From NCBI GenBank assembly GCA_947493455.1, contig CANLRB010000016.1, positions 1 to 64,000 of the forward strand: a DNA stretch of 64,000 bases, in the 5' to 3' direction. Source of the stretch: an uncultured Pseudoalteromonas sp. Its GTDB lineage: Bacteria > Pseudomonadota > Gammaproteobacteria > Enterobacterales > Alteromonadaceae. The position numbers were made by a program, and so were the translations under genes. The notes beneath the pieces are model-generated. The model was not told where the DNA came from. It worked only from the letters and a program-made list of their open reading frames with translations, and did not search any database. Below, piece by piece: positions 1-8,804 of the stretch; the first letter of the stretch is position 1, and every line of letters starts with the position of its first letter.

Positions 1-31
1 TCTCCCATGTGAAAGTAGGACATCGTCAGGG
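1..31 (+). rRNA. 5S rRNA, 3' end only
   Basis: The first bases match the conserved 3' part of gammaproteobacterial 5S rRNA (TCTCCCATGTGAAAGTAGG followed by a CATCGTCAGG end). The gene is cut by the left window edge, so an rRNA operon transcribed rightwards lies just outside. An intrinsic terminator follows after about a dozen bases, as expected for the end of an rrn operon. The exact 3' end is uncertain by one or two bases. Confidence 0.9.
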
Positions 32-42
32 CCCAATTAAAG

Positions 43-73
43 AAACCCGCTGCAGCAATGTAGCGGGTTTTTT
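43..73 (+). terminator. rrn operon intrinsic terminator
   Basis: A 9-bp perfect stem (AAACCCGCT at 43-51, AGCGGGTTT at 62-70) is followed by a T run to 73. It lies directly after the 5S rRNA end and so terminates the rRNA operon. Confidence 0.9.
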
Positions 74-87
74 GCGTTTATACACTT

Positions 88-127
88 GGGGTCAGAGTCA
101 CAAAACCCCTATTTTAACTCTGACCCC
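88..127. repeat. GGGGTC-ended inverted repeat element
   Basis: Perfect 11-bp arms GGGGTCAGAGT (88-98) and ACTCTGACCCC (117-127) enclose an 18-base loop. This GGGGTCAGAGT/ACTCTGACCCC pair resembles short palindromic elements often seen beside Y1 (REP-associated) transposases in proteobacteria; that link is from memory and no transposase is present here. It sits between the rrn terminator and the stop of the CheW-CZB gene, so it could also act as a transcription barrier. Confidence 0.6.
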
Positions 128-148
128 GAAAGGTTGAAAAAATTGGGT

Positions 149-976
149 TTAAACTTCTTCTACACTTTGTTCAGTGTACTTTTCAGCAAAAATTGCAGAC
201 GGATCAATTATCACAGAATGTTTCTGTTCCATTTTAATTAAGCCTCGCATCATATTTTTAGTTTCTTCTGCTATTTCAAATCCGATGCTGGTTAATTGAC
301 TCAATGACTTAATTTCATCTTTATTTACGTTAACGCTGTCTTCTACTTTATCTACGAGTAACCCTATATGTGGGTTATGCCCATCTTTAGTGGTAAAGAT
401 AATGATTGGCTTATAGTCCAATATTATTTGTTCTCTGGCCGATTCGAAAAGGCGTATTAATAATGTAAATGTTGTTCTTTTTTGCTCGTGAAACTTATTA
501 ACTGCGAGCTCTTGTTGGCCTTGTTGTACGAGTTCTAATAGATTGTCAGCCATATTATGAAGTGCTTTATGAGGTTCATCGAAGCGCTTTAAAATGGCAG
601 CAAGATCTTCGTTATCCGTTTTAAAACTACTATACCACTTACCAAACTCACATTTTTCCGGATCACGTGCTTTTGTAAAAGGGACCTTGTTTTTAATGCT
701 ATCTTCTAATGCATGGATCCACTCTATATGGTCCTTTTCTCTGGCAATAAGTAAGTCTGAAAGGGCCTTATTTGTGATATGTGTTGATTGCTTATTTAGC
801 ACTATACCCAAGTCAAATATCGGCGTTGGAGTTCCCATATAGTCTTTTACGCCGATAAAGCTCTTATTGTCGTTCGGTAACTCTGTGAGGTTATTTTCGA
901 ATCGCTCGGTGAGTAAAATATCAAGAATTTTTAGAGCGATTGTTTTGGATCCAACCTTGAAATTAATAAAGTCCAT
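149..976 (-). CDS. CheW-like coupling protein with inserted CZB zinc-binding domain
   Basis: The 275-residue protein has an N-terminal CheW-like half (residues about 1-60, with FIGVKDYMGTPTPIFDLG) and a C-terminal CheW-like half (about 190-265, with IGLLVDKVEDSVNV). Between them, residues about 80-175 form a chemoreceptor zinc-binding (CZB) domain: HxxW at His83-Trp86, CEFGKWY with Cys109, and His136 and His140 supply the three-His one-Cys zinc site. CZB domains are known as zinc and oxidant (HOCl) sensors at the end of chemoreceptors and diguanylate cyclases; CheW couples receptors to the CheA kinase. The inference is a soluble coupling protein that tunes a chemosensory array by zinc or thiol oxidation. 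No receptor or CheA gene is adjacent. It lies alone at the left end of the minus-strand block, 108 bases downstream of the preceding gene. Confidence 0.85.
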   Translation of the reverse strand: MDFINFKVGSKTIALKILDILLTERFENNLTELPNDNKSFIGVKDYMGTPTPIFDLGIVLNKQSTHITNKALSDLLIAREKDHIEWIHALEDSIKNKVPFTKARDPEKCEFGKWYSSFKTDNEDLAAILKRFDEPHKALHNMADNLLELVQQGQQELAVNKFHEQKRTTFTLLIRLFESAREQIILDYKPIIIFTTKDGHNPHIGLLVDKVEDSVNVNKDEIKSLSQLTSIGFEIAEETKNMMRGLIKMEQKHSVIIDPSAIFAEKYTEQSVEEV

Positions 977-1084
977 ACCTGTCTCATAACCGGATTTGCA
1001 AGCTTATTAAAAGCATAGTCCAACGTGACAAAATTTCACGAAAACTAACACAATTTTAATAGGTATGAAAAAGTTAGCTTGAAA

Positions 1085-2200
1085 TTACTGTTCGGCTTTT
1101 TTGGAATATAAATTTTTAAAAACGCGGCTTGATGACATTTTTTTCGAATTAAAAGGTAGCTTGTAATCAACCAAATTCCCTTTAATGACTGATAATTCCT
1201 CCATTACACAGTTGCGGGTAAGCTTGCTGCTACAATTTTTTATCGCTTTTGATAAAACGTAGGCGTTTAAATAGCCCTCCAAATGCACTTGATTAGGATT
1301 TGTCACACCTGCTTTTTTCATATCGTACTTAAAGTGTTTACACCATTTTAGTGTACATGCTTGTGGTTCAGGTACAACTTCTGTTACGAGTAAGTTGTTC
1401 ACCTGATTTATATTTCTAAATAGGTCATAACTCGAAGCAAACGAAACAGAAGTATAAATTGGGTTGAATTGCGATTCACTTGCCTGATTGATAAATTGGC
1501 TTAAAGGTTTATAAGTGCCCACTAAACACACCGCATCCGGTTTTTTATCGGAGATCTGTAGTAGTGCTTTATTAATATCTTGAGTATTACGTTTAAAGCG
1601 GGCAACAGTAATTGGTTTCAGTTGATGTTGCGAGAGCGATTGACGCAATCCATTTTCAACAGCAAGACCAAACTCATCAGCTTGAATAAGAAAGGCGATC
1701 TTAGATGCATTGTGTTTTTTTATTAAATAATCAATTTGAACTTTAGCTTCTTCATAATAGCTTGCTCGTAAATTAAATATCGGGGCGAATTCTTCTTTTC
1801 GTAAAAATTCAGCACCAGTAAACGGCATTAAATACGGCGTTTTATGGCGGCGTAAGAGCGGCAGTATTGCATGTGAGGTTGGTGTGCCTACATATGAAAA
1901 TAGTGCAAACACCTGGTGGTGTAATATAAGTTCTCGGGTATTGATAACCGTAAACTGAGGCTCGTAACGATCGTCTAAGCTAATCAGATTTATTTTTCTA
2001 TTATTAATGCCGCCACGCTCATTTACCTTATCAAAGTAGGCCATTGCTCCGGCTTTTAATTGAATGCCTAGCTGTGCCGATGGGCCGGACAGTGCGCTCG
2101 ACATACCGAGTTTGATTTCTGTATCAGAAACCCCAATTTCGGTGGCAAAGTTACTCATAGATGAGAGTAAGACGATTAAAACAAACGTTAATTTAAACAA
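1085..2200 (-). CDS. periplasmic binding protein, branched-chain amino acid (LivK) type
   Basis: The 371-residue protein starts with a signal peptide (about residues 1-19, cleavage near NFA-TE). It then has the type I periplasmic binding fold of the Peripla_BP_6/LivK family: an opening strand with IKLGMSSALSGPSAQLG, the GINNRKINLISLDDRYEP segment, and a later KPDAVCLVGTYKPLSQF strand. Such proteins deliver ligands to ABC permeases or act as sensor modules, but no permease or ATPase gene is nearby, so the ligand and partner are unknown. Its start codon lies inside the end of tmcA (13-base overlap), which implies co-transcription and translational coupling with the uvrD-tmcA unit. The family call is firm; transport versus sensing is open. 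Confidence 0.85.
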   Translation of the reverse strand: MFKLTFVLIVLLSSMSNFATEIGVSDTEIKLGMSSALSGPSAQLGIQLKAGAMAYFDKVNERGGINNRKINLISLDDRYEPQFTVINTRELILHHQVFALFSYVGTPTSHAILPLLRRHKTPYLMPFTGAEFLRKEEFAPIFNLRASYYEEAKVQIDYLIKKHNASKIAFLIQADEFGLAVENGLRQSLSQHQLKPITVARFKRNTQDINKALLQISDKKPDAVCLVGTYKPLSQFINQASESQFNPIYTSVSFASSYDLFRNINQVNNLLVTEVVPEPQACTLKWCKHFKYDMKKAGVTNPNQVHLEGYLNAYVLSKAIKNCSSKLTRNCVMEELSVIKGNLVDYKLPFNSKKMSSSRVFKNLYSKKAEQ

Positions 2201-4224
2201 GTAATGTCAAACCAGGTTGAAACAGCACTTTTAAGTTGCTGTTGAAGTTGCTTCTTTCCGTTAATTTTTAGCTCATATGCGACACTTTCTAACGGCTGTC
2301 CCTGTAATACTAGCCTAATTAATAAACTTCTTGAAATTATTTCTAGTTCGACCAAAGTCTGAGGTGTGATACGTATGTTCCGATAAAGAGCGGAGTAGAC
2401 GTGTTCAAACAAGATTTCGCCGCGGATAAATCGTGTTATTTCTTGTTTATCTTGCTCTATTGAAAAGACGGGTTGTGTAACTAAACTATGCAAAATTATA
2501 TTGCACTCAAGTTCGCTAAAAGCACGGGGTAGTTGATGGTCAAGTTGCTGTGAAAACCTATCGGTTAGGCTGTTTTGCCACAATATATCTGCGCTTTTTA
2601 TCATTACCATAGCATGCTCGGCACTTGCTTTATCGCGCTTATAGCCGAGTTTAATTGGCACAAACTGAGCTTGCTGCCAAAATTCGACTAAATCGCTTTG
2701 TGCACCAAAACTAGTGCCGATACAGTCGATATTTTGTAAATCGTTTTCTGCAAATTCTATCAATTGACTACCAATTGATTGCCGTCGTTTATCAGGGTGC
2801 ACTGCGATACGCATAATTCGCGCATATGACTTTGCTAGGTCGCTTATATGGCCTGACAACTGGCCCACTGTTTGTGCAAGCAAATGCCCTCGTGGACGAC
2901 GTTGTCCTGCGATAACTTGTGTCGCTAGTTCCTCGTTAAAGCTCCCTTCTAGTGATATAAGAGCGGTGCCAACGAGTTCATTATCTTGTTCGGCGATATA
3001 AATTGCTAAATTATTACTATCGAGCAAATGCCTAAAATCATTTGCTGTTGTTTGATAGTGGGCGGTTACTAAGAGCGCAAATACTTGATTGAGCAGCTGG
3101 TGATTTTCAAGTAATTGAAGCTGAGTAATTTTACTAAAGTTGATCGGTGTTTTTGGATCACTACGCACATCTTTAAAGTCAGCATTAAGGAGCAGCATGT
3201 CGTTGATGCAGCTCTCTAATGGGTCGCCATCACTAAACCGAATTGGGCGGGTTAAATGTTGTTGCTCAAAATGTTTAAAATGCTTTTTGAGATACGGAAT
3301 AAAGCGTAACGAAAAACCGCGCCCTGTCCCTTCATAACCATGTATGGTGGTTGCAAATATAACTCGGGGATAGTTATTGATAAACGTTTTTAGTATGGGT
3401 ATCGGTAAAGTTGCAGCTTCATCAATCAACAAAACGTCACATTGTGGTTTGTTACTAACGAGTGCATCGGGGGCGATGTAATCAAAGTGTTTTTCATACT
3501 CACGATCTTCGATACTCAACTTAAAGTGTTTAAACGCACTCATTGTCGCATTGCGTTGGCTTGCACATATCAGTACGCGTTTGTTTTGTTTTACGAGCTC
3601 TGCCGCAATCAGTCCAAGAGCGGCTGATTTTCCCCTACCTCGATCAGCGCTGATCAACAGTGGTATTTTGCCTTTTGCTATGACACGGTGAGAGAAACGT
3701 TTAACTAATTCTAATTGCGAAATACTAGGCTTCGTCTGATTTAATGCGCTCCTGTTGTATTTGGGGGTTTTACCTTGTTCAACGATTAGGCATGGTAATT
3801 CAGGAAGTCGCTGCTGAATATATTGATTAAATAAGCTTGTTTTTGCACTTTGGAAATTAGCAGATTGAAAAATGTCAAAGCCATTGTCTTTGAAGCTTAC
3901 AAAATCTGCCATTTTTGGCATAACAATGACGAGTAAACCACCCGCTTTTATAGTACCAGCCAGCGTCGCAAATTTATCAGGCAGTAAACCGCTGTTATAA
4001 TCGTAGATCGCTGCAGGATATTCTTGCCCTAGAAGTTGATGGTTATGCTCGGGCCATATGCCTAGATTGTGGTGTTTGCTTAATACTAAAAATTCGTCGA
4101 AGTGACTCATTAAGTTTTCTGCTTGTTGCCACGCCCAATGAGTTTCACCGCTAACTATGACGAGCTCGCGGTGACGATTTTGAGATAATTCTTCGAGTAA
4201 TTGCGTTAGCACACCGATACCCAA
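2188..4224 (-). CDS. tmcA: tRNA(Met) cytidine acetyltransferase TmcA
   Basis: This enzyme makes N4-acetylcytidine at the wobble base of elongator tRNA(Met), using acetyl-CoA and ATP hydrolysis. The 678 residues show the expected order: an N-terminal TmcA domain (about 1-150), a helicase-like ATPase with Walker A ADRGRGKSA (193-201) and Walker B LLIDEAATLP (about 263-272), a GNAT acetyltransferase domain (IAVHPDKRRQSIGSQL, about 465-480) and a C-terminal tRNA-binding tail. It starts 3 bases after the uvrD stop, so both are in one transcript. The start used here is a TTG; a GTG four codons later (4212) is an equally possible start, and neither has a strong ribosome-binding site. Confidence 0.95.
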   Translation of the reverse strand: MGIGVLTQLLEELSQNRHRELVIVSGETHWAWQQAENLMSHFDEFLVLSKHHNLGIWPEHNHQLLGQEYPAAIYDYNSGLLPDKFATLAGTIKAGGLLVIVMPKMADFVSFKDNGFDIFQSANFQSAKTSLFNQYIQQRLPELPCLIVEQGKTPKYNRSALNQTKPSISQLELVKRFSHRVIAKGKIPLLISADRGRGKSAALGLIAAELVKQNKRVLICASQRNATMSAFKHFKLSIEDREYEKHFDYIAPDALVSNKPQCDVLLIDEAATLPIPILKTFINNYPRVIFATTIHGYEGTGRGFSLRFIPYLKKHFKHFEQQHLTRPIRFSDGDPLESCINDMLLLNADFKDVRSDPKTPINFSKITQLQLLENHQLLNQVFALLVTAHYQTTANDFRHLLDSNNLAIYIAEQDNELVGTALISLEGSFNEELATQVIAGQRRPRGHLLAQTVGQLSGHISDLAKSYARIMRIAVHPDKRRQSIGSQLIEFAENDLQNIDCIGTSFGAQSDLVEFWQQAQFVPIKLGYKRDKASAEHAMVMIKSADILWQNSLTDRFSQQLDHQLPRAFSELECNIILHSLVTQPVFSIEQDKQEITRFIRGEILFEHVYSALYRNIRITPQTLVELEIISRSLLIRLVLQGQPLESVAYELKINGKKQLQQQLKSAVSTWFDITCLN

Positions 4225-4227
4225 GTA

Positions 4228-6396
4228 TTAGGAAATAGATTGTAATTTAGCGTAGCATGTCACGAGCCACTTACTGCCAACATCATCAAATGCAACTTGG
4301 ATCCGCGCTTGTGCGCCCGTTCCTTCATAGTTTAATACCGTACCATCGCCAAATTTATGGTGCCTTACACGTTGACCTAGGCTGAACCCGCTGTCAGCAA
4401 ATGTTTCTAAGCTGATTGTGTTGCTAAAGCGCCCCGTTGTCTTCGGCTTGGTTACCTTAGTTGCAATACGCACTTGCTCTACACATTCATCAGGTACTTC
4501 GCGTAAGAATCGTGATGGACTGTGGTATTTTTCTTGACCATACAAACGTCTGCTTTCGGCATGGCTGACATAGAGTTTTTCCATTGCGCGAGTCATACCT
4601 ACGTAGCATAAGCGACGCTCCTCCTCTAAGCGGCCTGCTTCTTCTTGGCTTTGCTGTGACGGGAACATGCCCTCTTCAACGCCAGCCATAAAAACGAGTG
4701 GAAACTCAAGACCTTTTGCTGAGTGCAAGGTCATCATTTGAACAGCGTCTTCATGCTCCTCGGCTTGGCTCTCTCCAGACTCAAGTGCGGTATAAGACAA
4801 AAAACCGGCGAGTGGTGATGCAAACTCTTCGTCGTCAGGCAATTCAAATTGTCCTGTCGCATTAATCAGCTCTTCTAAGTTTTCGACACGGGCACGACCT
4901 TTCTCGCCTTTTTCGGCTTGGTACATCGCCATCAGTCCAGACTGCTGAATAGTAAACTTGGTTTGTTTATCCAAGGTTTCTTCATGAATATTATCTTCAA
5001 TCGAATCGATGAGTTCTACAAAGCTATTTACAGCATTGGCTGCTCGGCCCGATAAATGCTTTTGCTCCACTAAGGCTTTAGCAGCATACCAAAGTGACAG
5101 CGACTCACTGCGCGCGCAATCACGAATAGAGCTGAGCGTGCGCTCGCCAATACCACGAGTCGGTGTATTAATAACACGCTCAAATGCGGCGTCATCTTGA
5201 CGATTATTAATTAGTCTGAGGTAACATAAAGCATCTTTGATTTCTTGTCGTTCAAAAAAGCGCATACCGCCATAGATGCGGTATTTTATACCTTCTTGCA
5301 ATAATGCTTCTTCTAGAACACGCGACTGAGCGTTATTGCGATATAAAATAGCGCTATCTTGCAGACTATTGCCATCATTGAGCCATTGCTTTATTTTGCC
5401 AACAATAAAGCGTGCTTCGTCGAGTTCGTTGTATGCTGCATAGATAGAAATCGGTTCACCTTGGTTTCCGTCGGTCCATAGGTTTTTACCCATGCGTTCC
5501 GAGTTGTTGGCGATCAGCGTATTTGCAGCTTTAAGTATATTGGCGGTAGAGCGATAATTTTGTTCTAGACGAATCGTATCCGCGTCAAAGTCAGTTAAAA
5601 AGCGCTTAATGTTTTCGATTTTAGCGCCGCGCCATCCGTATATACTTTGATCGTCATCGCCGACAATCATGATATGGCTGTCGCCGCCTGCGAGTAGTTT
5701 AAGCCACTTATATTGGATGGTGTTGGTATCTTGAAACTCGTCTACTAAAAAATGCGGGAAGCGCTGTTGATAGTGACGCAACAGGGTAGGTTGGGTATTG
5801 AGTAGCTCGTAACAACGTAAAATAATTTCTGCAAAATCAACCAGTCCTGCACGATCGCAGGCATCTTGATACGCCGCATAAATACGTTGCATCATTTGCT
5901 CAGTTGGATCGTAAGGCTTGATCATATGCGGGCGAATGCCCTCATCTTTTTTCGCGCTAATATACCAAGATGCTTGTTTTGCAGGCCATTTTTTCTCGTC
6001 AATATTCATCGCCTTGAGCAAACGACGTATCATACGTATTTGGTCATCAGAGTCGAGTATTTGGAATGACTCAGGTAAATTGGCTTCTTTATGGTGAGCG
6101 CGCAATATACGGTGAGATAAACCGTGGAAAGTGCCTATCCACATTCCGCCGACAGAGGCTTTAATCGTTTGCTCTACGCGAGCACGCATTTCTTTTGCTG
6201 CTTTATTGGTAAATGTAACCGCGAAAATACTGTATGGAGATGCGTGTTCAACTTGCATTAACCAAGCAATACGATGCACAAGTACGCGTGTTTTTCCCGA
6301 ACCCGCTCCGGCAAGCACCAATGCATTTTGCAATGGCGCGGCTACCGCTTCTCGCTGTTTATCATTTAAACCATCTATTAACTCTGAAACGTCCAT
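4228..6396 (-). CDS. uvrD: DNA helicase II UvrD
   Basis: UvrD is the 3'-5' superfamily 1 helicase of nucleotide excision repair and mismatch repair. All motifs are visible: Walker A GAGSGKT near the N-terminus, motif II VDEFQDTN, QNYRST, motif V TLHSAKGLEFPLVF, and motif VI RRLCYVGMTRA, plus a C-terminal Tudor-like end (GQRVRHHKFGDGTVLNYEG) that binds RNA polymerase in relatives. The ATG at 6396 was chosen over an upstream TTG (6405) because the protein then begins MDVSELIDGLNDKQREAV, as in E. coli UvrD; this gives 722 residues, close to the usual 720. A LexA box 67 bases upstream indicates SOS control. It is followed immediately by tmcA. Confidence 0.97.
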   Translation of the reverse strand: MDVSELIDGLNDKQREAVAAPLQNALVLAGAGSGKTRVLVHRIAWLMQVEHASPYSIFAVTFTNKAAKEMRARVEQTIKASVGGMWIGTFHGLSHRILRAHHKEANLPESFQILDSDDQIRMIRRLLKAMNIDEKKWPAKQASWYISAKKDEGIRPHMIKPYDPTEQMMQRIYAAYQDACDRAGLVDFAEIILRCYELLNTQPTLLRHYQQRFPHFLVDEFQDTNTIQYKWLKLLAGGDSHIMIVGDDDQSIYGWRGAKIENIKRFLTDFDADTIRLEQNYRSTANILKAANTLIANNSERMGKNLWTDGNQGEPISIYAAYNELDEARFIVGKIKQWLNDGNSLQDSAILYRNNAQSRVLEEALLQEGIKYRIYGGMRFFERQEIKDALCYLRLINNRQDDAAFERVINTPTRGIGERTLSSIRDCARSESLSLWYAAKALVEQKHLSGRAANAVNSFVELIDSIEDNIHEETLDKQTKFTIQQSGLMAMYQAEKGEKGRARVENLEELINATGQFELPDDEEFASPLAGFLSYTALESGESQAEEHEDAVQMMTLHSAKGLEFPLVFMAGVEEGMFPSQQSQEEAGRLEEERRLCYVGMTRAMEKLYVSHAESRRLYGQEKYHSPSRFLREVPDECVEQVRIATKVTKPKTTGRFSNTISLETFADSGFSLGQRVRHHKFGDGTVLNYEGTGAQARIQVAFDDVGSKWLVTCYAKLQSIS

Positions 6397-6462
6397 TGCG
6401 CTCAACTTATCTTCGACATTTTGCTCAGTATAACAGGAGATAACCAGAGAAAAAATAAAATA

Positions 6463-6478
6463 CTGTTTTTATAAACAG
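6463..6478 (-). promoter_or_regulatory. LexA (SOS) box upstream of uvrD
   Basis: CTGTTTTTATAAACAG has the CTGT-N8-ACAG form of the gammaproteobacterial LexA operator, with TA-rich centre and a further flanking TA/TA match. It lies 67 bases upstream of the uvrD start codon, where E. coli uvrD also has an SOS box. Confidence 0.88.
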
Positions 6479-6575
6479 GTATTGTGCAAACGCATCTGCA
6501 CAGTTTCGATTATTAATTAATAGACGATTTACTAAGTAAATATGCCTTGCACAACGGGCTCTATATTTAGGTAAG

Positions 6576-7271
6576 CTAAGTTAATGCATTAAGCTCTAAA
6601 ACATTATCTATTTCGATATCTGGCAGACCTTGGTAACCGTATTTTGTATTCGGAAGCTTAAGGTAAACAGAGCTACACCCCGCATTATTGGCGCCTTGCA
6701 CGTCAGTATCTAGGCTGTCGCCAACATGTAAAATGCTGTTAAGTGGTAATGATAATCTCGTTGCCGCGACGTCAAACATTTCGTTATGTGGTTTGGCGCG
6801 TCCATCTGGCCCCGCCTGTAAGACCAAATCAAAGCTATCGCGTAAATTAAATTGGCTAACATCGACATTACCATTGGTGATCGCAATGACTTTATAACGC
6901 TTACGAAGTTGGGATAATAATTTTATTATATCCTGACTCACATTAATTTGTGAGCGGGCTTTCGCAAAAGCTAAATATGCGGCTTTGGCGTGTTGAACTG
7001 CATCGTTTACTTTTAACTTTTGCATGCCAAACAGCAGCGCTTTTTGTCGCCATTGGGTTACGTCTTCGATAATTTCAGGGTGGAGATGGGCGTATTCTTC
7101 GCGGCATACGCGCCAAAAATCGCCTGGTTGCGCTGCCCACTCAGGAATACTTGCTAAATAGTCTTGCTGTGCCTTGATTGCAGCATGAATAATTGGACCG
7201 TTGTCGTATAACGTATCGTCAAGATCAAAGCTAATCGCCTGAATGTGGGGTATAGCACGGTTAAATTTCAT
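6576..7271 (-). CDS. yigB: HAD-family phosphatase YigB
   Basis: The 231-residue protein has the haloacid dehalogenase motifs: motif I FDLDDTLYDN (nucleophile Asp and acid Asp), motif II AITNGN, motif III lysine in RAKPHNEMF, and motif IV HVGDSLDTDVQGA. In E. coli YigB dephosphorylates FMN and 5-amino-6-(5-phosphoribitylamino)uracil in riboflavin synthesis. The gene order xerC-yigB-uvrD is the same as in E. coli, which supports the symbol. It starts 8 bases after the xerC stop. The substrate is inferred from synteny and family, not from specific residues. Confidence 0.9.
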   Translation of the reverse strand: MKFNRAIPHIQAISFDLDDTLYDNGPIIHAAIKAQQDYLASIPEWAAQPGDFWRVCREEYAHLHPEIIEDVTQWRQKALLFGMQKLKVNDAVQHAKAAYLAFAKARSQINVSQDIIKLLSQLRKRYKVIAITNGNVDVSQFNLRDSFDLVLQAGPDGRAKPHNEMFDVAATRLSLPLNSILHVGDSLDTDVQGANNAGCSSVYLKLPNTKYGYQGLPDIEIDNVLELNALT

Positions 7272-7279
7272 TATATTAC

Positions 7280-8194
7280 TTACTTTCGTTTGGCTCGAGG
7301 GTGGGTATTATCGTATACCTTTGCTAAATGTTGAAAATCTAAATGAGTATAAACTTGTGTCGTCGCAAGATTTGCGTGTCCGAGTAGTTCTTGTACCGCA
7401 CGCAAATCACCACTTGACTCTAAAATATGTGAAGCAAAGCTATGGCGCAGCTTATGAGGGTGAACATCTGCGCTAATGCCTTGCTTGATCCCCCATTCTT
7501 TCATTCGGGTACGAACTTGCCGTGATGAAATACGGCGTTTTCGTTTACTTAAAAAAAGCGCTAATTTATCGTCGCCAACAAATTCTGCGCGCACCTTTAG
7601 CCATGCTTTAAGCGCGTCAAGTGCTTTGCTACCTACAGGCACAATTCGCTCTTTACTGCCTTTACCAAGCACGGTCACTTGACCATCATTGATATCGCCA
7701 ATATTAATATTTATTAGTTCTGTAATACGTAGTCCTGATGAATACATCAATTCCATCATAGCTTTGTCTCGCAGGGCGAGGGCGTCTTCAACGGGGATTT
7801 CGAGCAATTGATTTACTTGGTCTACATCGAGGTTTTTTGGTAAAGGTTTACTGTATTTAGGCCCTTTTAATGCGGCACTCGGGTTGTTAAACGTTTTATT
7901 TTGCCGTGCTTGAATCTGTTGTAAATATTTAAAGAATGAGCGTAAGCATGAGAGTTTTAAATTGATTGAACGGGATGACAAGTTGCGGCTTTTTAACGTC
8001 ATCAAATAATGGCGTAAATGGTTGTTTTTGACTTGGCCCCAATTTTCACAGTCATTTTGCAAAAAGTTTGCGGCTTCGAGTAACTGTGAGCGATATAAAG
8101 TGATGGTATTTTTTGAATACTGCTTTTCGAAGTTGATAAATGCAATAAATTTATCAACTGGTTGTAGCCAACTAGAATTAAGAGGGTTGCTCAT
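7280..8194 (-). CDS. xerC: tyrosine recombinase XerC
   Basis: XerC works with XerD at the dif site to resolve chromosome dimers. The 304-residue protein has an N-terminal SAM-like core-binding domain (about 1-95) and a C-terminal catalytic domain with the full active-site set: Arg in SSGLRITEL, Lys in KGSKERIVPV, HPHKLRHSFA (His and Arg), and LGHANLATTQVYTHLD (His and nucleophile Tyr). Its start overlaps the DUF484 stop by 17 bases. Position between dapF-DUF484 and yigB-uvrD matches the E. coli xerC locus, which distinguishes it from XerD or a phage integrase. Confidence 0.96.
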   Translation of the reverse strand: MSNPLNSSWLQPVDKFIAFINFEKQYSKNTITLYRSQLLEAANFLQNDCENWGQVKNNHLRHYLMTLKSRNLSSRSINLKLSCLRSFFKYLQQIQARQNKTFNNPSAALKGPKYSKPLPKNLDVDQVNQLLEIPVEDALALRDKAMMELMYSSGLRITELININIGDINDGQVTVLGKGSKERIVPVGSKALDALKAWLKVRAEFVGDDKLALFLSKRKRRISSRQVRTRMKEWGIKQGISADVHPHKLRHSFASHILESSGDLRAVQELLGHANLATTQVYTHLDFQHLAKVYDNTHPRAKRK

Positions 8195-8804
8195 GGGTTA
8201 ATCGATGAAAAGCAATTTCGAGTGCTTTTACAAACTCCAGTACGATGGTGCTGCTTTGTGTTGGTTGATAGTGTGTCTCCTTTGCACTTGCAAAGGCAAG
8301 TATGGCAAGAGGCTGTTGAATACTGCCTACTAAATAGAGCGCATAGGATTGATGAGCCGTATCAAATAACAGGGTTTGTTCGTTATCAGAAAGGCGACCC
8401 AAAAAAATACCTGAATTGGCGAGTTTGTATTTAACCAGTGGTTCGAGGCTTTTTTCATACAGGAAAATTGCGCAGTCAGCGAGGTCAAATTGATTACAGA
8501 TAAGTTGACCTAGTTCACTATTAAAATCGTTAAAATTTGTCGCGCTCAGCAGTAAACGGTGACAACAGCTATACACCTCGAATATTTTTTCGTTTCTAGC
8601 TGCCGTCGCAATCAACTCATTCAACTGATCCTGCAATGATTTGTTTTTTTCACGTAACAAACTTTGCTGGCGATGTACTAAATTAGTAACGCCAGGTTGT
8701 ATTGTTAGCAGCTCTAAACTTTGTAATAATTCAGGGTGACGAGAAATGAAATCAGGATTGTTAATTAAAAAATCGATTACTTGTTTCTCATTGAGCTCAC
8801 TCAT
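8178..8804 (-). CDS. DUF484 protein (YigA family)
   Basis: The 208-residue protein begins with the DUF484 signature ([24 protein letters not shown]), has a short central coiled coil (about residues 45-70) and then a GAF-like C-terminal half. The family is nearly always encoded between dapF and xerC in gammaproteobacteria, as here; E. coli YigA is its homologue. No biochemical role is established. It overlaps dapF by 4 bases (ATGA) and xerC by 17, so the three are translated as a coupled unit. Confidence 0.9.
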   Translation of the reverse strand: MSELNEKQVIDFLINNPDFISRHPELLQSLELLTIQPGVTNLVHRQQSLLREKNKSLQDQLNELIATAARNEKIFEVYSCCHRLLLSATNFNDFNSELGQLICNQFDLADCAIFLYEKSLEPLVKYKLANSGIFLGRLSDNEQTLLFDTAHQSYALYLVGSIQQPLAILAFASAKETHYQPTQSSTIVLEFVKALEIAFHRLTHEQPS

